A DNA stretch of 64,000 nt from Meishania sp964351985. GTDB lineage: Bacteria; Bacteroidota; Bacteroidia; Flavobacteriales; Flavobacteriaceae. Position numbers and translations under genes: made by a program. Every line of letters begins with the position of its first letter. Position 1 is the first letter of the stretch. Positions 33,393 through 42,723 of the stretch are shown one piece after another. The notes beneath the pieces were generated by a model that made no database searches, was not told where the DNA came from, and saw only the letters and a list, made by a program, of their open reading frames with translations. The stretch covers positions 33,289 to 97,288 of the forward strand of contig CAYGPR010000010.1 of NCBI GenBank assembly GCA_964351985.1, read 5' to 3'.

Positions 33393-35084
33393 TTAACGGA
33401 TCAATTTCTTATACTTGATTCGCTTCGGCATGATATCGGCACCCAACCTTTTCTTTCTATTCTCTTCATAATCGGAAAAGGAACCTTCAAAGAAATACAC
33501 CTCTGAATTACCTTCAAAAGCTAAAATGTGTGTACAGATACGATCTAAGAACCAACGGTCGTGCGAGATAACGACTGCACATCCTGCAAAATTTTCAAGT
33601 CCCTCTTCAAGGGCTCGTAATGTATTGACATCCAAATCATTGGTTGGCTCATCTAAAAGCAATACGTTACCTTCCTCTTTTAAGGTCATGGCTAAATGTA
33701 GACGGTTTCTTTCTCCTCCCGAAAGCATGTTCACCTTTTTATTTTGCTCACTTCCTGAAAAATTGAAACGGCTCAAATAGGCTCGGGAATTTACCTGTCG
33801 GCCACCCATCATAATCAATTCTTGTTCGCCACTGAAATTCTGCCAAATAGTTTTTTCAGGGTCTATATTGGAGTGGCTTTGATCTACGTATGCTATTTTA
33901 GCAGAGTCACCAACTATAAATTCTCCCGAATCGGGAGTTTCCTCACCCATAATCATTCGGAAAATGGTCGTTTTACCAGCACCATTCGGACCAATGATAC
34001 CGACAATACCCGCCTGAGGTAGTTTGAAATTCAAATCTTCATAAAGTAATTTATCACCAAAAGCTTTGCTTACTCCCTTCGCTTCAATGACATTGGTACC
34101 CAAACGCGGGCCATTGGGAATATAAATCTCCAACTTTTCATCCAATTGCTTTTGGTCTTGGCTCATCAGTTTATCATAGTTCTTCAAACGGGCCTTTTGT
34201 TTGGTCTGTCTGCCTTTGGCCCCTTGACGGACCCATTCCAGCTCGCGTTCCAAGGTTTTTTGGCGTTTCGATGCTGTCTTGCTCTCTTGGGCCAAACGTT
34301 TCGATTTTTGGTCAAGCCAACTTGAGTAGTTGCCTTTCCATGGGATACCTTCGCCCCGATCCAGTTCCAAAATCCATCCGGCGACGTTATCCAAAAAATA
34401 GCGGTCGTGGGTCACGGCGATGACCGTGCCTTTGTAGCTTGCCAAATGATGCTCCAACCAATGCACCGATTCCGCATCCAAATGGTTTGTCGGCTCATCC
34501 AAAAGCAGTATTTCAGGTTCTTGCAACAGTAATCGACACAGGGCTACGCGTCTTCTTTCACCACCGGAAAGTACGCTGATCTGCTTATCGCCTTCGGGGG
34601 TTCTTAAGGCGTCCATGGCGATTTCAAGCTTAGTGTCCAATTCCCATGCATTCGAGGCATCGATTTTATCCTGAAGTTCCGCCTGCTTGTCCATCAATTT
34701 CTGCATCTTATCTGCATCTTCATAGACTTCGGGCAAGCCGAACATATCGTTTATCTTGTTGTATTCATCGAGAATCGCCACCGTTTCTGAAACCCCTTCC
34801 TTCACAATTTCCAAAACGGTTTTATTCTCATCGAGCTGGGGCTCTTGTTCCAAATATCCTACCTTATAGCCCGGTGAGAACACGACATCGCCCTGATAGT
34901 TTTTGTCAACTCCGGCAATTATTTTAAGTAAAGTGGATTTACCTGATCCGTTGAGACCAAGAATTCCGATTTTGGCTCCGTAGAAGAAACTTAGATAAAT
35001 ATTTTTAAGTACGGGGGTATTGGCGTTTTTATAGGTTTTCGTGACCCCGGACATCGAAAAGATTACTTTCTTGTCGTCACTCAT
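33393..35084 (-). CDS. ettA: Energy-dependent translational throttle protein EttA (ABC-F)
   Basis: The 563-residue soluble protein has two ABC ATPase domains: Walker A GLNGSGKST at about 43-51 and GPNGAGKTT at about 364-372, signatures LSGGERRRVAL and LSGGERNRLHL, and DEPTNHLDAES and DEPTNDLDVNT. A basic linker at about 245-320 (RQTKQKARLKNYDKLM) is the tRNA-interacting region. There are no membrane segments. The start VIFSMSGVTKTY and the length fit EttA rather than other ABC-F proteins. It binds the ribosomal E site and couples the first peptide bond to the ATP/ADP ratio. Confidence 0.95.
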   Translation of the reverse strand: MSDDKKVIFSMSGVTKTYKNANTPVLKNIYLSFFYGAKIGILGLNGSGKSTLLKIIAGVDKNYQGDVVFSPGYKVGYLEQEPQLDENKTVLEIVKEGVSETVAILDEYNKINDMFGLPEVYEDADKMQKLMDKQAELQDKIDASNAWELDTKLEIAMDALRTPEGDKQISVLSGGERRRVALCRLLLQEPEILLLDEPTNHLDAESVHWLEHHLASYKGTVIAVTHDRYFLDNVAGWILELDRGEGIPWKGNYSSWLDQKSKRLAQESKTASKRQKTLERELEWVRQGAKGRQTKQKARLKNYDKLMSQDQKQLDEKLEIYIPNGPRLGTNVIEAKGVSKAFGDKLLYEDLNFKLPQAGIVGIIGPNGAGKTTIFRMIMGEETPDSGEFIVGDSAKIAYVDQSHSNIDPEKTIWQNFSGEQELIMMGGRQVNSRAYLSRFNFSGSEQNKKVNMLSGGERNRLHLAMTLKEEGNVLLLDEPTNDLDVNTLRALEEGLENFAGCAVVISHDRWFLDRICTHILAFEGNSEVYFFEGSFSDYEENRKKRLGADIMPKRIKYKKLIR

Positions 35085-35191
35085 TTTTTTTATTTATCAG
35101 TTTACGAGTTGAGAATTCTATATAAAAAAGTATGATTCATTATTTTAAGTTCAGTTGCATTCCTTTTGAAATTGAACTTGAACTCGCGCTT

Positions 35192-35374
35192 TCAAACCCT
35201 TCCCTTCAGCGCATTGAACACCCAGGCAATGGCAAAAAAACCTATTCCTACCGAGGCAAAGCCCCATCCGGCAACATCGTCATATCGAAAGGCCCCCAAA
35301 GCGATAAGCCCGAAGCCTACGAAAATCATAATGAATGTGGCCCAGGCGAGTACGGTATTTTTGTTCATTCCCAT
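35192..35374 (-). CDS. CAL67264-type small membrane protein
   Basis: The 60-residue protein has two transmembrane helices (TVLAWATFIMIFVGFGLIALG and GFASVGIGFFAIAWVFNAL) separated by a short loop with FRYDDVAGW. I recognise it as the very conserved small membrane protein called the CAL67264 family in Flavobacteriia. Function unknown. It lies between ettA and the oxidoreductase gene, on the same strand as both. Confidence 0.85.
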   Translation of the reverse strand: MGMNKNTVLAWATFIMIFVGFGLIALGAFRYDDVAGWGFASVGIGFFAIAWVFNALKGRV

Positions 35375-35449
35375 AGTACGTATGTTTGGTTTTTGGTAAC
35401 TCCAAATATCGTAAATTTTAGGGGAACCATTAGCTTAAAAAAACAAAGT

Positions 35450-36433
35450 TTAAGCTTCAAAGGGGAAAGAAATTCCTGTTTTGGCACGTACGGCATCCAT
35501 AATTGCAATTAGGTCAAGACTGTTTTGATGACTCCACAGTGTACTTTGGATTTTTCCGTTTTTGAGACATTGGTGTACTTCCTCAATTTCATGAGCGTAG
35601 CCTTTGCCGATCTTGGGCACGTCAAAGTATTCTGTTTCTCCACCTTTTTCCACTGAATATCTTTGGGATTCATGCCATCGCGAATGTACTGTGATAGCAC
35701 CTTCGTCCCCAGAGATTTTGGCCACCATTTCGGAATATGCGTTCAGTCCACTATAGAGCAAAGCTTGGGCGTCAGGATAATCGAACAGCATAGAAGTCTG
35801 AATCTCCGCCCCAGTTGTATGGAACTTTGAACTGGCTTGGATTTTTTGTGGTTTTCCGAGCATGAGGTACGAAAGAAAAATGGGGTAAATACCAATATCC
35901 AAAAGGGATCCCCCCGCCAAATCGGGATTCAACAAACGGCCTTTTTCATCCCTATCCATGGCGTAAAAGGCAAAATCGGCTTGAAGATATTTAAGGTCTC
36001 CGATACCTCCCTCGTCCACTAGCTTTTTCACCTTTCGAATGGTCGGATTGAACCTGCTCCACATCGCTTCCATAAGAAAAACATTATTTTCTTTGGCTGC
36101 CGACACCATACGTTTGAGCTCGCTCGAATTGATTCCCAAAGGTTTTTCGCAAAGCACGTTTTTTCCCTTTTTCATTGCTTTTATGGCCCATTCAGCATGC
36201 CCCGTATGAGGAGTGGCAATATAAATGACATCGACTTTGTCCGATTCGAATAATTCTTCATAACTCCCAAAAATTTCGTCAGCCCCATACTCTTTGGCGA
36301 AGGCCTCTGCTCTCGCTTTATTTCTAGAGGCAACGGCAACCAAAACGCCACCATCCACCAATTTCAAATCTTTTGCAAAACTATGTGCTATTTTTCCCGG
36401 ACCTAAGATGCCCCATCGAATTTTGTCGGCCAT
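35450..36433 (-). CDS. Gfo/Idh/MocA family oxidoreductase
   Basis: I prefer the start at 36433 (327 residues, MADKIRWGILGPGKIA), because the -7 element at 36452-36459 lies between it and the alternative ATG at 36454. The N-terminal Rossmann fold has GILGPGKIAHSF for NAD(P) binding; CEKPLGIN at about 95-102 has the family lysine; VDEGGIGDLKYLQADFAF starts the C-terminal domain. The enzyme oxidises or reduces a sugar or a related polyol. The specific substrate cannot be told. Confidence 0.9.
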   Translation of the reverse strand: MADKIRWGILGPGKIAHSFAKDLKLVDGGVLVAVASRNKARAEAFAKEYGADEIFGSYEELFESDKVDVIYIATPHTGHAEWAIKAMKKGKNVLCEKPLGINSSELKRMVSAAKENNVFLMEAMWSRFNPTIRKVKKLVDEGGIGDLKYLQADFAFYAMDRDEKGRLLNPDLAGGSLLDIGIYPIFLSYLMLGKPQKIQASSKFHTTGAEIQTSMLFDYPDAQALLYSGLNAYSEMVAKISGDEGAITVHSRWHESQRYSVEKGGETEYFDVPKIGKGYAHEIEEVHQCLKNGKIQSTLWSHQNSLDLIAIMDAVRAKTGISFPFEA

Positions 36434-36451
36434 ACTGCTTTTGAATTTTCC

Positions 36452-36459
36452 CAAATGTA
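36452..36459 (-). promoter_or_regulatory. -7 element for the Gfo/Idh/MocA gene
   Basis: On the minus strand TACATTTG matches TAnnTTTG, 18 bases before the ATG at 36433. It supports that start codon. Confidence 0.6.
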
Positions 36460-36507
36460 ATCAATTTTACTCCTTATCTTTATCGCAATAACGAAACCGG
36501 AGCCTCA

Positions 36508-38136
36508 ATGGACATCAAATTTAATAAGAACGAAGACCACAACAAATTACTAGTATCCGAGTTGAGAAAACGTCTCGCTCAAGTAAAATTGGGTGGCGGA
36601 AAATCCCGAATCGGAAAACAGCATGCGCAAGGCAAGTTGACCGCCCGGGAACGTATCGATTATCTCTTGGATGCGAAAAAAGAAAGTATTGAAATCGGTG
36701 CCTTAGTGGGAGAAGGAATGTACGAAGAGCACGGGGGATGCCCTTCTGGTGGTGTCGTTGTCAAAATGGGTTATGTTTCGGGGAAGCAATGTATCGTTGT
36801 TGCCAATGATGCTACTGTCAAGGCCGGAGCTTGGTTTCCGATTACCGCAAAGAAAAATCTTCGGGCACAGGAAATTTCAATAGAAAACCGTCTTCCTATT
36901 ATCTATTTAGTGGATTCCGCAGGCGTGTATCTGCCCATGCAGGATGAAATATTTCCCGATAAGGAGCATTTTGGGCGCATTTTCAGGAACAATGCGATTA
37001 TGAGCAGTATGGGAATTACTCAGATTGCCGCCGTTATGGGAAGTTGTGTTGCCGGAGGGGCCTATTTACCCATTATGAGTGACGAGGCATTGATTGTCGA
37101 TAAAACAGGAAGTATTTTTCTAGCGGGAAGTTATCTCGTAAAAGCCGCTATCGGCGAAAATATTGATAACGAAACCCTTGGCGGGGCAACTACGCATTGC
37201 GAAATCAGTGGGGTTACCGACTACAAGGCCAATGACGACAAAGATGCCCTAGAGACCATTAAGAATATTGTCGGAAAAATTGGGGATTTCGAAAATGCTG
37301 GCTATAATCGAACAAAGGCCATGAAGCCAAAAGAAAATCCTGATGATATTTTTGGCATTGTTCCAGCATCAAGAACCGATCAATATGATATGTTGGAAAT
37401 CATCAATCGGCTGGTCGATGACTCGGATTTCGAGGAATACAAAAAAGGCTACGGAAAGACCATTCTAACCGGGTACGCACGTATCGACGGTTGGGCCGTG
37501 GGTATCGTCGCCAATCAACGGAAAGTCGTAAAGACCACCAAGGGAGAAATGCAATTCGGCGGAGTAATCTATTCCGACTCCGCAGATAAGGCAACCCGTT
37601 TTATTGCGAATTGCAACCAAAAGAAGATTCCGCTTGTTTTTCTTCAAGATGTTACGGGCTTTATGGTAGGAAGCAAAAGCGAACACGGCGGCATCATTAA
37701 AGATGGTGCAAAAATGGTGAACGCCGTATCAAACAGTGTTGTGCCAAAATTCACCATAGTTATCGGCAATAGCTATGGCGCAGGAAACTATGCCATGTGC
37801 GGTAAGGCCTACGACCCAAGATTGATCGTTGCTTGGCCCAGTGCCGAACTTGCCGTAATGAGCGGAAATTCTGCCGCGAAAGTATTATTACAGATTGAAA
37901 AATCTTCCTTAAAAAAGAAAGGGGAAACCATAACGGAAAAAAAAGAGGCCGAGCTTTTTGACAGGATCAAGGCACGCTATGATGACCAAATATCTCCGTA
38001 TTATGCCGCCTCAAGACTCTGGACAGATGCCGTCATTGACCCTTTGGAAACCCGAAAATGGATTTCGATGGGTATCGAGGCCGCAAACCATGCACCAATA
38101 AAAAAGCCTTTTAATATGGGGGTTTTGCAGGTTTGA
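36508..38136 (+). CDS. Acyl-CoA carboxylase carboxyltransferase (beta) subunit, methylcrotonyl-CoA-type
   Basis: The 542-residue protein is a crotonase-fold biotin-dependent carboxyltransferase. It shows AQGKLTARERIDYLLD near the N-terminus, DSAGVYLPMQDEIFPDKEHFGRIF, SCVAGGAYLPIMSDEA, THCEISGVTDYKANDD and NSYGAGNYAMCGKAYDPRL. The DEIFPDKEHFGRIF and SGVTDYKA stretches are closest to methylcrotonyl-CoA carboxylase beta, used in leucine breakdown, rather than to propionyl-CoA carboxylase. The biotin-carrying alpha subunit is not in the window. A near-consensus -7 element (TATCTTTA, 36475-36482) precedes it. Confidence 0.9.
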   Translation: MDIKFNKNEDHNKLLVSELRKRLAQVKLGGGKSRIGKQHAQGKLTARERIDYLLDAKKESIEIGALVGEGMYEEHGGCPSGGVVVKMGYVSGKQCIVVANDATVKAGAWFPITAKKNLRAQEISIENRLPIIYLVDSAGVYLPMQDEIFPDKEHFGRIFRNNAIMSSMGITQIAAVMGSCVAGGAYLPIMSDEALIVDKTGSIFLAGSYLVKAAIGENIDNETLGGATTHCEISGVTDYKANDDKDALETIKNIVGKIGDFENAGYNRTKAMKPKENPDDIFGIVPASRTDQYDMLEIINRLVDDSDFEEYKKGYGKTILTGYARIDGWAVGIVANQRKVVKTTKGEMQFGGVIYSDSADKATRFIANCNQKKIPLVFLQDVTGFMVGSKSEHGGIIKDGAKMVNAVSNSVVPKFTIVIGNSYGAGNYAMCGKAYDPRLIVAWPSAELAVMSGNSAAKVLLQIEKSSLKKKGETITEKKEAELFDRIKARYDDQISPYYAASRLWTDAVIDPLETRKWISMGIEAANHAPIKKPFNMGVLQV

Positions 38137-38164
38137 GTTTTGAAATTGTCTATGTCCAAAAAAC

Positions 38165-40786
38165 CTATTTTGAAGCCGTCATAGGGTTTCCAGATAACTT
38201 GAACAATTGTTGGTTCACATTTTTAAGATGAAGTCGGAATAGTTTGACCACACTTCGTTGTGAGGGCATCCCATAATCAAAAAAGATAGTGGCTTTCATG
38301 TAGAATGGATCCAAGGTTTTAGAACCTTTGTAGTTCACATTGACCAACCAATCCCCTTTCATATAATCGTCGATAAAATATTCCTTACTATAGACCAGCT
38401 GCGTTTTATCATTTTCCTCTATACCCTCAAAACTGTTCCAATTGAAAAAGCGGTTTCGAGGGTTTACGAACTGTACGTCAAAATTGGCATTAGGGTCGTT
38501 CCAGTCCAATACGATACGTGTTCCCTGATTTGTCTCGGTATCGATTTCAATGATTTCTTCCGAATCGGGAAGAATCTCTTTACCCCTTCGTTGCACTAAA
38601 TTGGTGAATTCGCTGACTATGATCGAATGGGGACCTTCGGAACTTGCTTTCAAATAGTCTTGGTTCAAAAGGTAATTGTACCTGGAATAAAGTCCGGCCG
38701 CCTTCTGATATTCTGCCGATGCCATATAATTTCTTGCGAGGTCTAAGTACGACTGTGCGTGGTTCGGTCGTAGTTTGAAAATTTTCTTGTAAACAACTTC
38801 TGCCCGCTTCAGTTCTCCTGATTTTTCATAGGCATAGGCCAGTGCGCTCAAGTTGGTTACGTTATCGTCAAAAACTTCGGCATTATCGGCGATGATCTTG
38901 TCGCTGTAATCCTCATTTTTCCAGTTTTCCCTGAAATAAATATAGGCGTCGACGAAAAAATGGGGAGAACGCGAGAACTTAGAGGCATACTCTTCAAATG
39001 TTCTCTTAGCATCTTGAAATGATTTACTACCGTATAGGTCCTTCAAATAACTGGGCCAATTGCGTTCGGCTTGTTCTTGGCTGATGGCATCATTTTTATA
39101 CACATTATCCCTGACTTGCAGGTTATCCACTGGCTCCTTTCCATTTTTGGGTGAATAATTTCCTACAGTAGTATTGATAACAATAACTCCACCGGCTGCA
39201 ATAGCGCCATACTTGGCAGTCGCCGCCAATCCCGGAAGTACAGCAATTCGGCGTATGTTACTTACGGCAATGTGACGGGGGACTTCGATATCTAATATTC
39301 CATCGACCTCATAGATAGCCTCTCTAGGGTTAAGCAAAGACCCCCCACCCCTCATATAAACTACCGCATTTTGGTCAAGTGGCGATACTACCTTTCTTGG
39401 ATCTCCTCTTGGACTGATTCTAACCCCAGGAACCCTTCCATTTATGGCCTGTAAAATGTTCACAGCGTATTCGCTAAAATCTCCTTCATCCAAAACATGC
39501 ATGGAATACCCTGCGGTTGCCTTATCCAGAATACCAAAACCCGTTTTGATGAGGTTTGGATTGGTATTGTAGTCAATAAAAAGTTCTTCTTGGGTTTTTT
39601 TGAGTTTCTTACTTTCCGTTACCGTAACATTATCGAGAGCGGTGACCTTTGTCTCCATTGAAACATTTATACCAAAGGTAGTTTCCAATACTTTTCGTGT
39701 AACCGTCTCCATCTCCAAAAAATTGAAAACAACAACATCCCCTAATTCGGCTTGAATTTGATAACGGCCCTTTTCATCGGTCTTTGTCGCTATATCCTTT
39801 CTTTCAACCTTGACATCCACATTTTCGAGAGGGGTTCCATTGTTGAACACAAAACCTGAGATGGTACTCGCTTTGATATTTTCCAAATCTTGGGTAACAG
39901 GCATATCATCCTCGGTACCGGCAATGGCATCATCTTTTGCGTAGATGGTCGTGTTGACCTCAAAAATTAAAGCGTCATTTCTAAAACGTTTCCATTCGTC
40001 TTGGCTGGCATACCTACGGTACGAAGTTCCAGGATCATCGGAGGCCGATAGTGTAAGTCCGATGCTTTTACCGTATACCTCCAAAAGTTCCAATCCTATG
40101 GTGAAGTCATCGTCGACATAAATCTCATACGGGGTCAAATCAAAAGTTACCTTCCCCTGCTTCTTTTTTAAAGTGAAGATCATATTCCCTTTCGACAACT
40201 TGATTTCGGGGTAAGGTGTGTCTCCTCGATACACATTGACCCGAAGCAATAAACTGTCGGAATCATTTTTCAATATGTGAAAATAAAACTCGTTCAGTTG
40301 CCTTGGCCTTCTATTGACCTTTATTTTGGTCGCCATCTCGGCCCCAAGGGAAGTAATGCCCCGCCAATATCCTATTTTTTTGCTCCGGGAATAATAGTAG
40401 CCCACTTTCTTTTGACGTATGCTTTCGGAGCCCTGTGAGAGGACTATCTCGTTCAATTGATATACCTCAGGCTGCATTAAAATCACATCGCCATCGGTTG
40501 AGGAAAAATTCAAGTCTCCAATGGCTTTTTTAATGGTTTTATAGCCTACGGAAGAGATCTGAAGCGTGTCGGTCAACGAAACCCTGTTACGGTTTATGGG
40601 GAGGGCAAACCTGCCGTCCTCATCGGTCACCGTGCCAACGCCTTTGTTCAAAACCCCGATGTTAACATATGGAAGTGGGATGTCGGTCTCCGCATCTTTT
40701 ACCGTACCATTATACTGCAGTTGGGCAGAAATATAACCGGAACAAAAAAGGGAAATAACCAAAAGGAAAATTCGCAAAGCTATCAT
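38165..40786 (-). CDS. Barrel-less TonB-plug/TPR/DUF2135-like protein, copy A (with extra beta domains)
   Basis: I prefer the start at 40786 (873 residues, IALRIFLLVISLFCSGYISAQ signal peptide). Order of parts: carboxypeptidase-regulatory-like domain (about 26-107; NGTVKDAETDIPLPYVNIGV), a beta-sandwich (135-285), a second regulatory-like domain (307-382), a plug domain (417-540; VYMRGGGSLLNPREAIYEVDG, YGAIAAGGVIVINT), the linker QVRDNVYKNDA, TPRs (about 640-710), and a C-terminal DUF2135-like domain (755-855; TRIVLDWNDPNANFDVQFVNP, EYFIDDYMKGDWLVNVNYKG). There is no outer-membrane barrel. It is the longest and most distal of five paralogues, 87 bases after copy B. Function unknown; a soluble or surface adaptor is inferred. 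Confidence 0.85.
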   Translation of the reverse strand: MIALRIFLLVISLFCSGYISAQLQYNGTVKDAETDIPLPYVNIGVLNKGVGTVTDEDGRFALPINRNRVSLTDTLQISSVGYKTIKKAIGDLNFSSTDGDVILMQPEVYQLNEIVLSQGSESIRQKKVGYYYSRSKKIGYWRGITSLGAEMATKIKVNRRPRQLNEFYFHILKNDSDSLLLRVNVYRGDTPYPEIKLSKGNMIFTLKKKQGKVTFDLTPYEIYVDDDFTIGLELLEVYGKSIGLTLSASDDPGTSYRRYASQDEWKRFRNDALIFEVNTTIYAKDDAIAGTEDDMPVTQDLENIKASTISGFVFNNGTPLENVDVKVERKDIATKTDEKGRYQIQAELGDVVVFNFLEMETVTRKVLETTFGINVSMETKVTALDNVTVTESKKLKKTQEELFIDYNTNPNLIKTGFGILDKATAGYSMHVLDEGDFSEYAVNILQAINGRVPGVRISPRGDPRKVVSPLDQNAVVYMRGGGSLLNPREAIYEVDGILDIEVPRHIAVSNIRRIAVLPGLAATAKYGAIAAGGVIVINTTVGNYSPKNGKEPVDNLQVRDNVYKNDAISQEQAERNWPSYLKDLYGSKSFQDAKRTFEEYASKFSRSPHFFVDAYIYFRENWKNEDYSDKIIADNAEVFDDNVTNLSALAYAYEKSGELKRAEVVYKKIFKLRPNHAQSYLDLARNYMASAEYQKAAGLYSRYNYLLNQDYLKASSEGPHSIIVSEFTNLVQRRGKEILPDSEEIIEIDTETNQGTRIVLDWNDPNANFDVQFVNPRNRFFNWNSFEGIEENDKTQLVYSKEYFIDDYMKGDWLVNVNYKGSKTLDPFYMKATIFFDYGMPSQRSVVKLFRLHLKNVNQQLFKLSGNPMTASK

Positions 40787-40873
40787 ATAGGATGGAAAAT
40801 ATCGTAACACTTTATTTCAAGATACGTAATTTTCATAAATACCATGCAATTAGGACATTACATTACGGAATCA

Positions 40874-42625
40874 TTATTTGCCACCTGCGATTATTTTGGT
40901 CACCAAGGTCAACAATTCACGATTGATGTTCTTTTCGGTCAACGGCATAACCGTCATTACCTTATTTTGAGAGGGAAGGCCGTAATCATAATATACCGTT
41001 GCTTTGATATAGGTGGGGTCATATCCCTTGTTACCAAAGTATTTGACATTTATTTTCCAAACTCCTGGCAAGCTTCGGTCTATTAAGAATTGCTCACAGG
41101 TATATCCTTTTACCTTTTCGTCTTTGAGTTGTTCGGGTTCGTTTTCGAGGGTGTGGCTCCATATAAAATATTGGTTCTCGGGATTTACGAATTGTAAATC
41201 AAATTCCGCCTCGCTATTGTTCCATTCAAAAAGTACACGGGTACCACCTACATCGGCATCGGAGATATCACTGTTCGAAATGGCAAGTTCTTCTCCTTTT
41301 CTGGCAAGTAGGTTCGTTGATTCGGTTTCCAAAATTCCATCGATACCATCCAATGCTATAGAAATTGTGTCCATCTTTCGTAATTGCTGATATCGGGCAT
41401 GTATGCCCAATGCCTTTTTGTACTCGCCATTTTCCGCATACATATTTGCAAGATCTCGATAAGATTGTGCATAACGGGAGCGTTTTTTGAATATTTCCAT
41501 ATAAACGTCCAACGCTTCTTTCAATTTTCCGTGTTCTTCAAGCGTATAGGCCAAAGCTTTCAAAGCATTAGGGTTATTTGAAAAAGCTTGTTTCATTTCA
41601 TTCAAAATCTCGGTCGATTTTGCTTCATTCTTCCATTTCTCCAAGAAAATATTGGACGATTCGATAAAGAAATAAGCTGAAGTTCCATAAATTATTTTCT
41701 GCTCTTGATAGGCAGTTTGGGCCGATTCATAATCAGGAGCGTCAGAAATTGCTAAAATATATTTTGGCGGCTTTCTTTTAAGTTTGCTGGCACCGACACG
41801 CTCATTGTAAATGTTATTTCGAAGTTTGGCTTGGTCGTACGGTTTGTTCGTACCTTCTTCACGTACCACATTGGCTCCCTTGGTATTGATAACCACGACA
41901 CCACCGGCCGCAATCTGACCATATCTGGTTACACCCGCCAACCCAGGAATAGTGGCCACGCGATCAACGGTCTGAATATCCAAAAAATCGGGAACGGACT
42001 CAAAAATGACGCCATCGACTTCAAAAATTACAGGTCTAGGATTATTTGCCGAACCCCTGCCACGCATATATAAAGCCCTTGAAGAACCTCCATTCGGCCC
42101 ATTAGAAGTTCCAATAGTTAGTCCTGGAAGTTTACCTTGCAAGGCCGCAATGATATCAATGGCACTCGGATTTAATTCTGTCCCATCCACAAAATTCATG
42201 GAATAGCCCGCATTTTCTGCGTCGACAAAGCCATAGGCCGTTCTGATTATGGTCTTCTTGGTCCCATAATTCATCGCCATTCCCTGCTGGCCTTTAGGGC
42301 CTTCTTGCTGCACTATGACCTCATCGAGTTCTTCCACCCTAGGTTTCATATTTATATTTAAAACACGGGTTACATCCTCAACAATAACTTCTTGGGAATA
42401 CATACCTATATAACTGAAAACGAGCACATCACGTGGGCGTGCCTCGATTTCATATTTTCCATTGGCATCGGTTTGTATTCCTTCCGAACTTCCTTTGATG
42501 GCAATATTGACATTGGCCAGCGGATAGCCCATATCGGAGACCACACCTCTGATTTTATTCGTATTGTCTTGAGAAACTGCAAAAAAAGTACTAAACAGCA
42601 AGAAAAGAGTGATGAATACCTTCAT
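40874..42625 (-). CDS. Barrel-less TonB-plug/TPR/DUF2135-like protein, copy B
   Basis: 583 residues. Signal peptide (MKVFITLFLLFSTFFAVSQ), one regulatory-like beta domain (24-95; IRGVVSDMGYPLANVNIAI) ending in EELDEVIV, plug domain (about 128-250; LYMRGRGSANNPRPVIFEVDG, YGQIAAGGVVVINTKG), linker AKLRNNIYNERV, TPRs (350-412; ALKALAYTLEEHGKLKEALDVY), and a DUF2135-like end (461-560; TRVLFEWNNSEAEFDLQFVNP, TCEQFLIDRSLPGVWKINVKY). It has the best-preserved plug motifs of the set. The protein stops where a receptor would begin its barrel. A 98-base gap separates it from copy C, so it may have its own promoter. Confidence 0.88.
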   Translation of the reverse strand: MKVFITLFLLFSTFFAVSQDNTNKIRGVVSDMGYPLANVNIAIKGSSEGIQTDANGKYEIEARPRDVLVFSYIGMYSQEVIVEDVTRVLNINMKPRVEELDEVIVQQEGPKGQQGMAMNYGTKKTIIRTAYGFVDAENAGYSMNFVDGTELNPSAIDIIAALQGKLPGLTIGTSNGPNGGSSRALYMRGRGSANNPRPVIFEVDGVIFESVPDFLDIQTVDRVATIPGLAGVTRYGQIAAGGVVVINTKGANVVREEGTNKPYDQAKLRNNIYNERVGASKLKRKPPKYILAISDAPDYESAQTAYQEQKIIYGTSAYFFIESSNIFLEKWKNEAKSTEILNEMKQAFSNNPNALKALAYTLEEHGKLKEALDVYMEIFKKRSRYAQSYRDLANMYAENGEYKKALGIHARYQQLRKMDTISIALDGIDGILETESTNLLARKGEELAISNSDISDADVGGTRVLFEWNNSEAEFDLQFVNPENQYFIWSHTLENEPEQLKDEKVKGYTCEQFLIDRSLPGVWKINVKYFGNKGYDPTYIKATVYYDYGLPSQNKVMTVMPLTEKNINRELLTLVTKIIAGGK

Positions 42626-42723
42626 GAAAAAATTTGTGCTAAATTATTACAAATAAAGGGTTTGTCACCATAGTTGAACCAAACTTAACCTGAAAACCCC
42701 TTTTGAACTCTTCAAATCAATTT

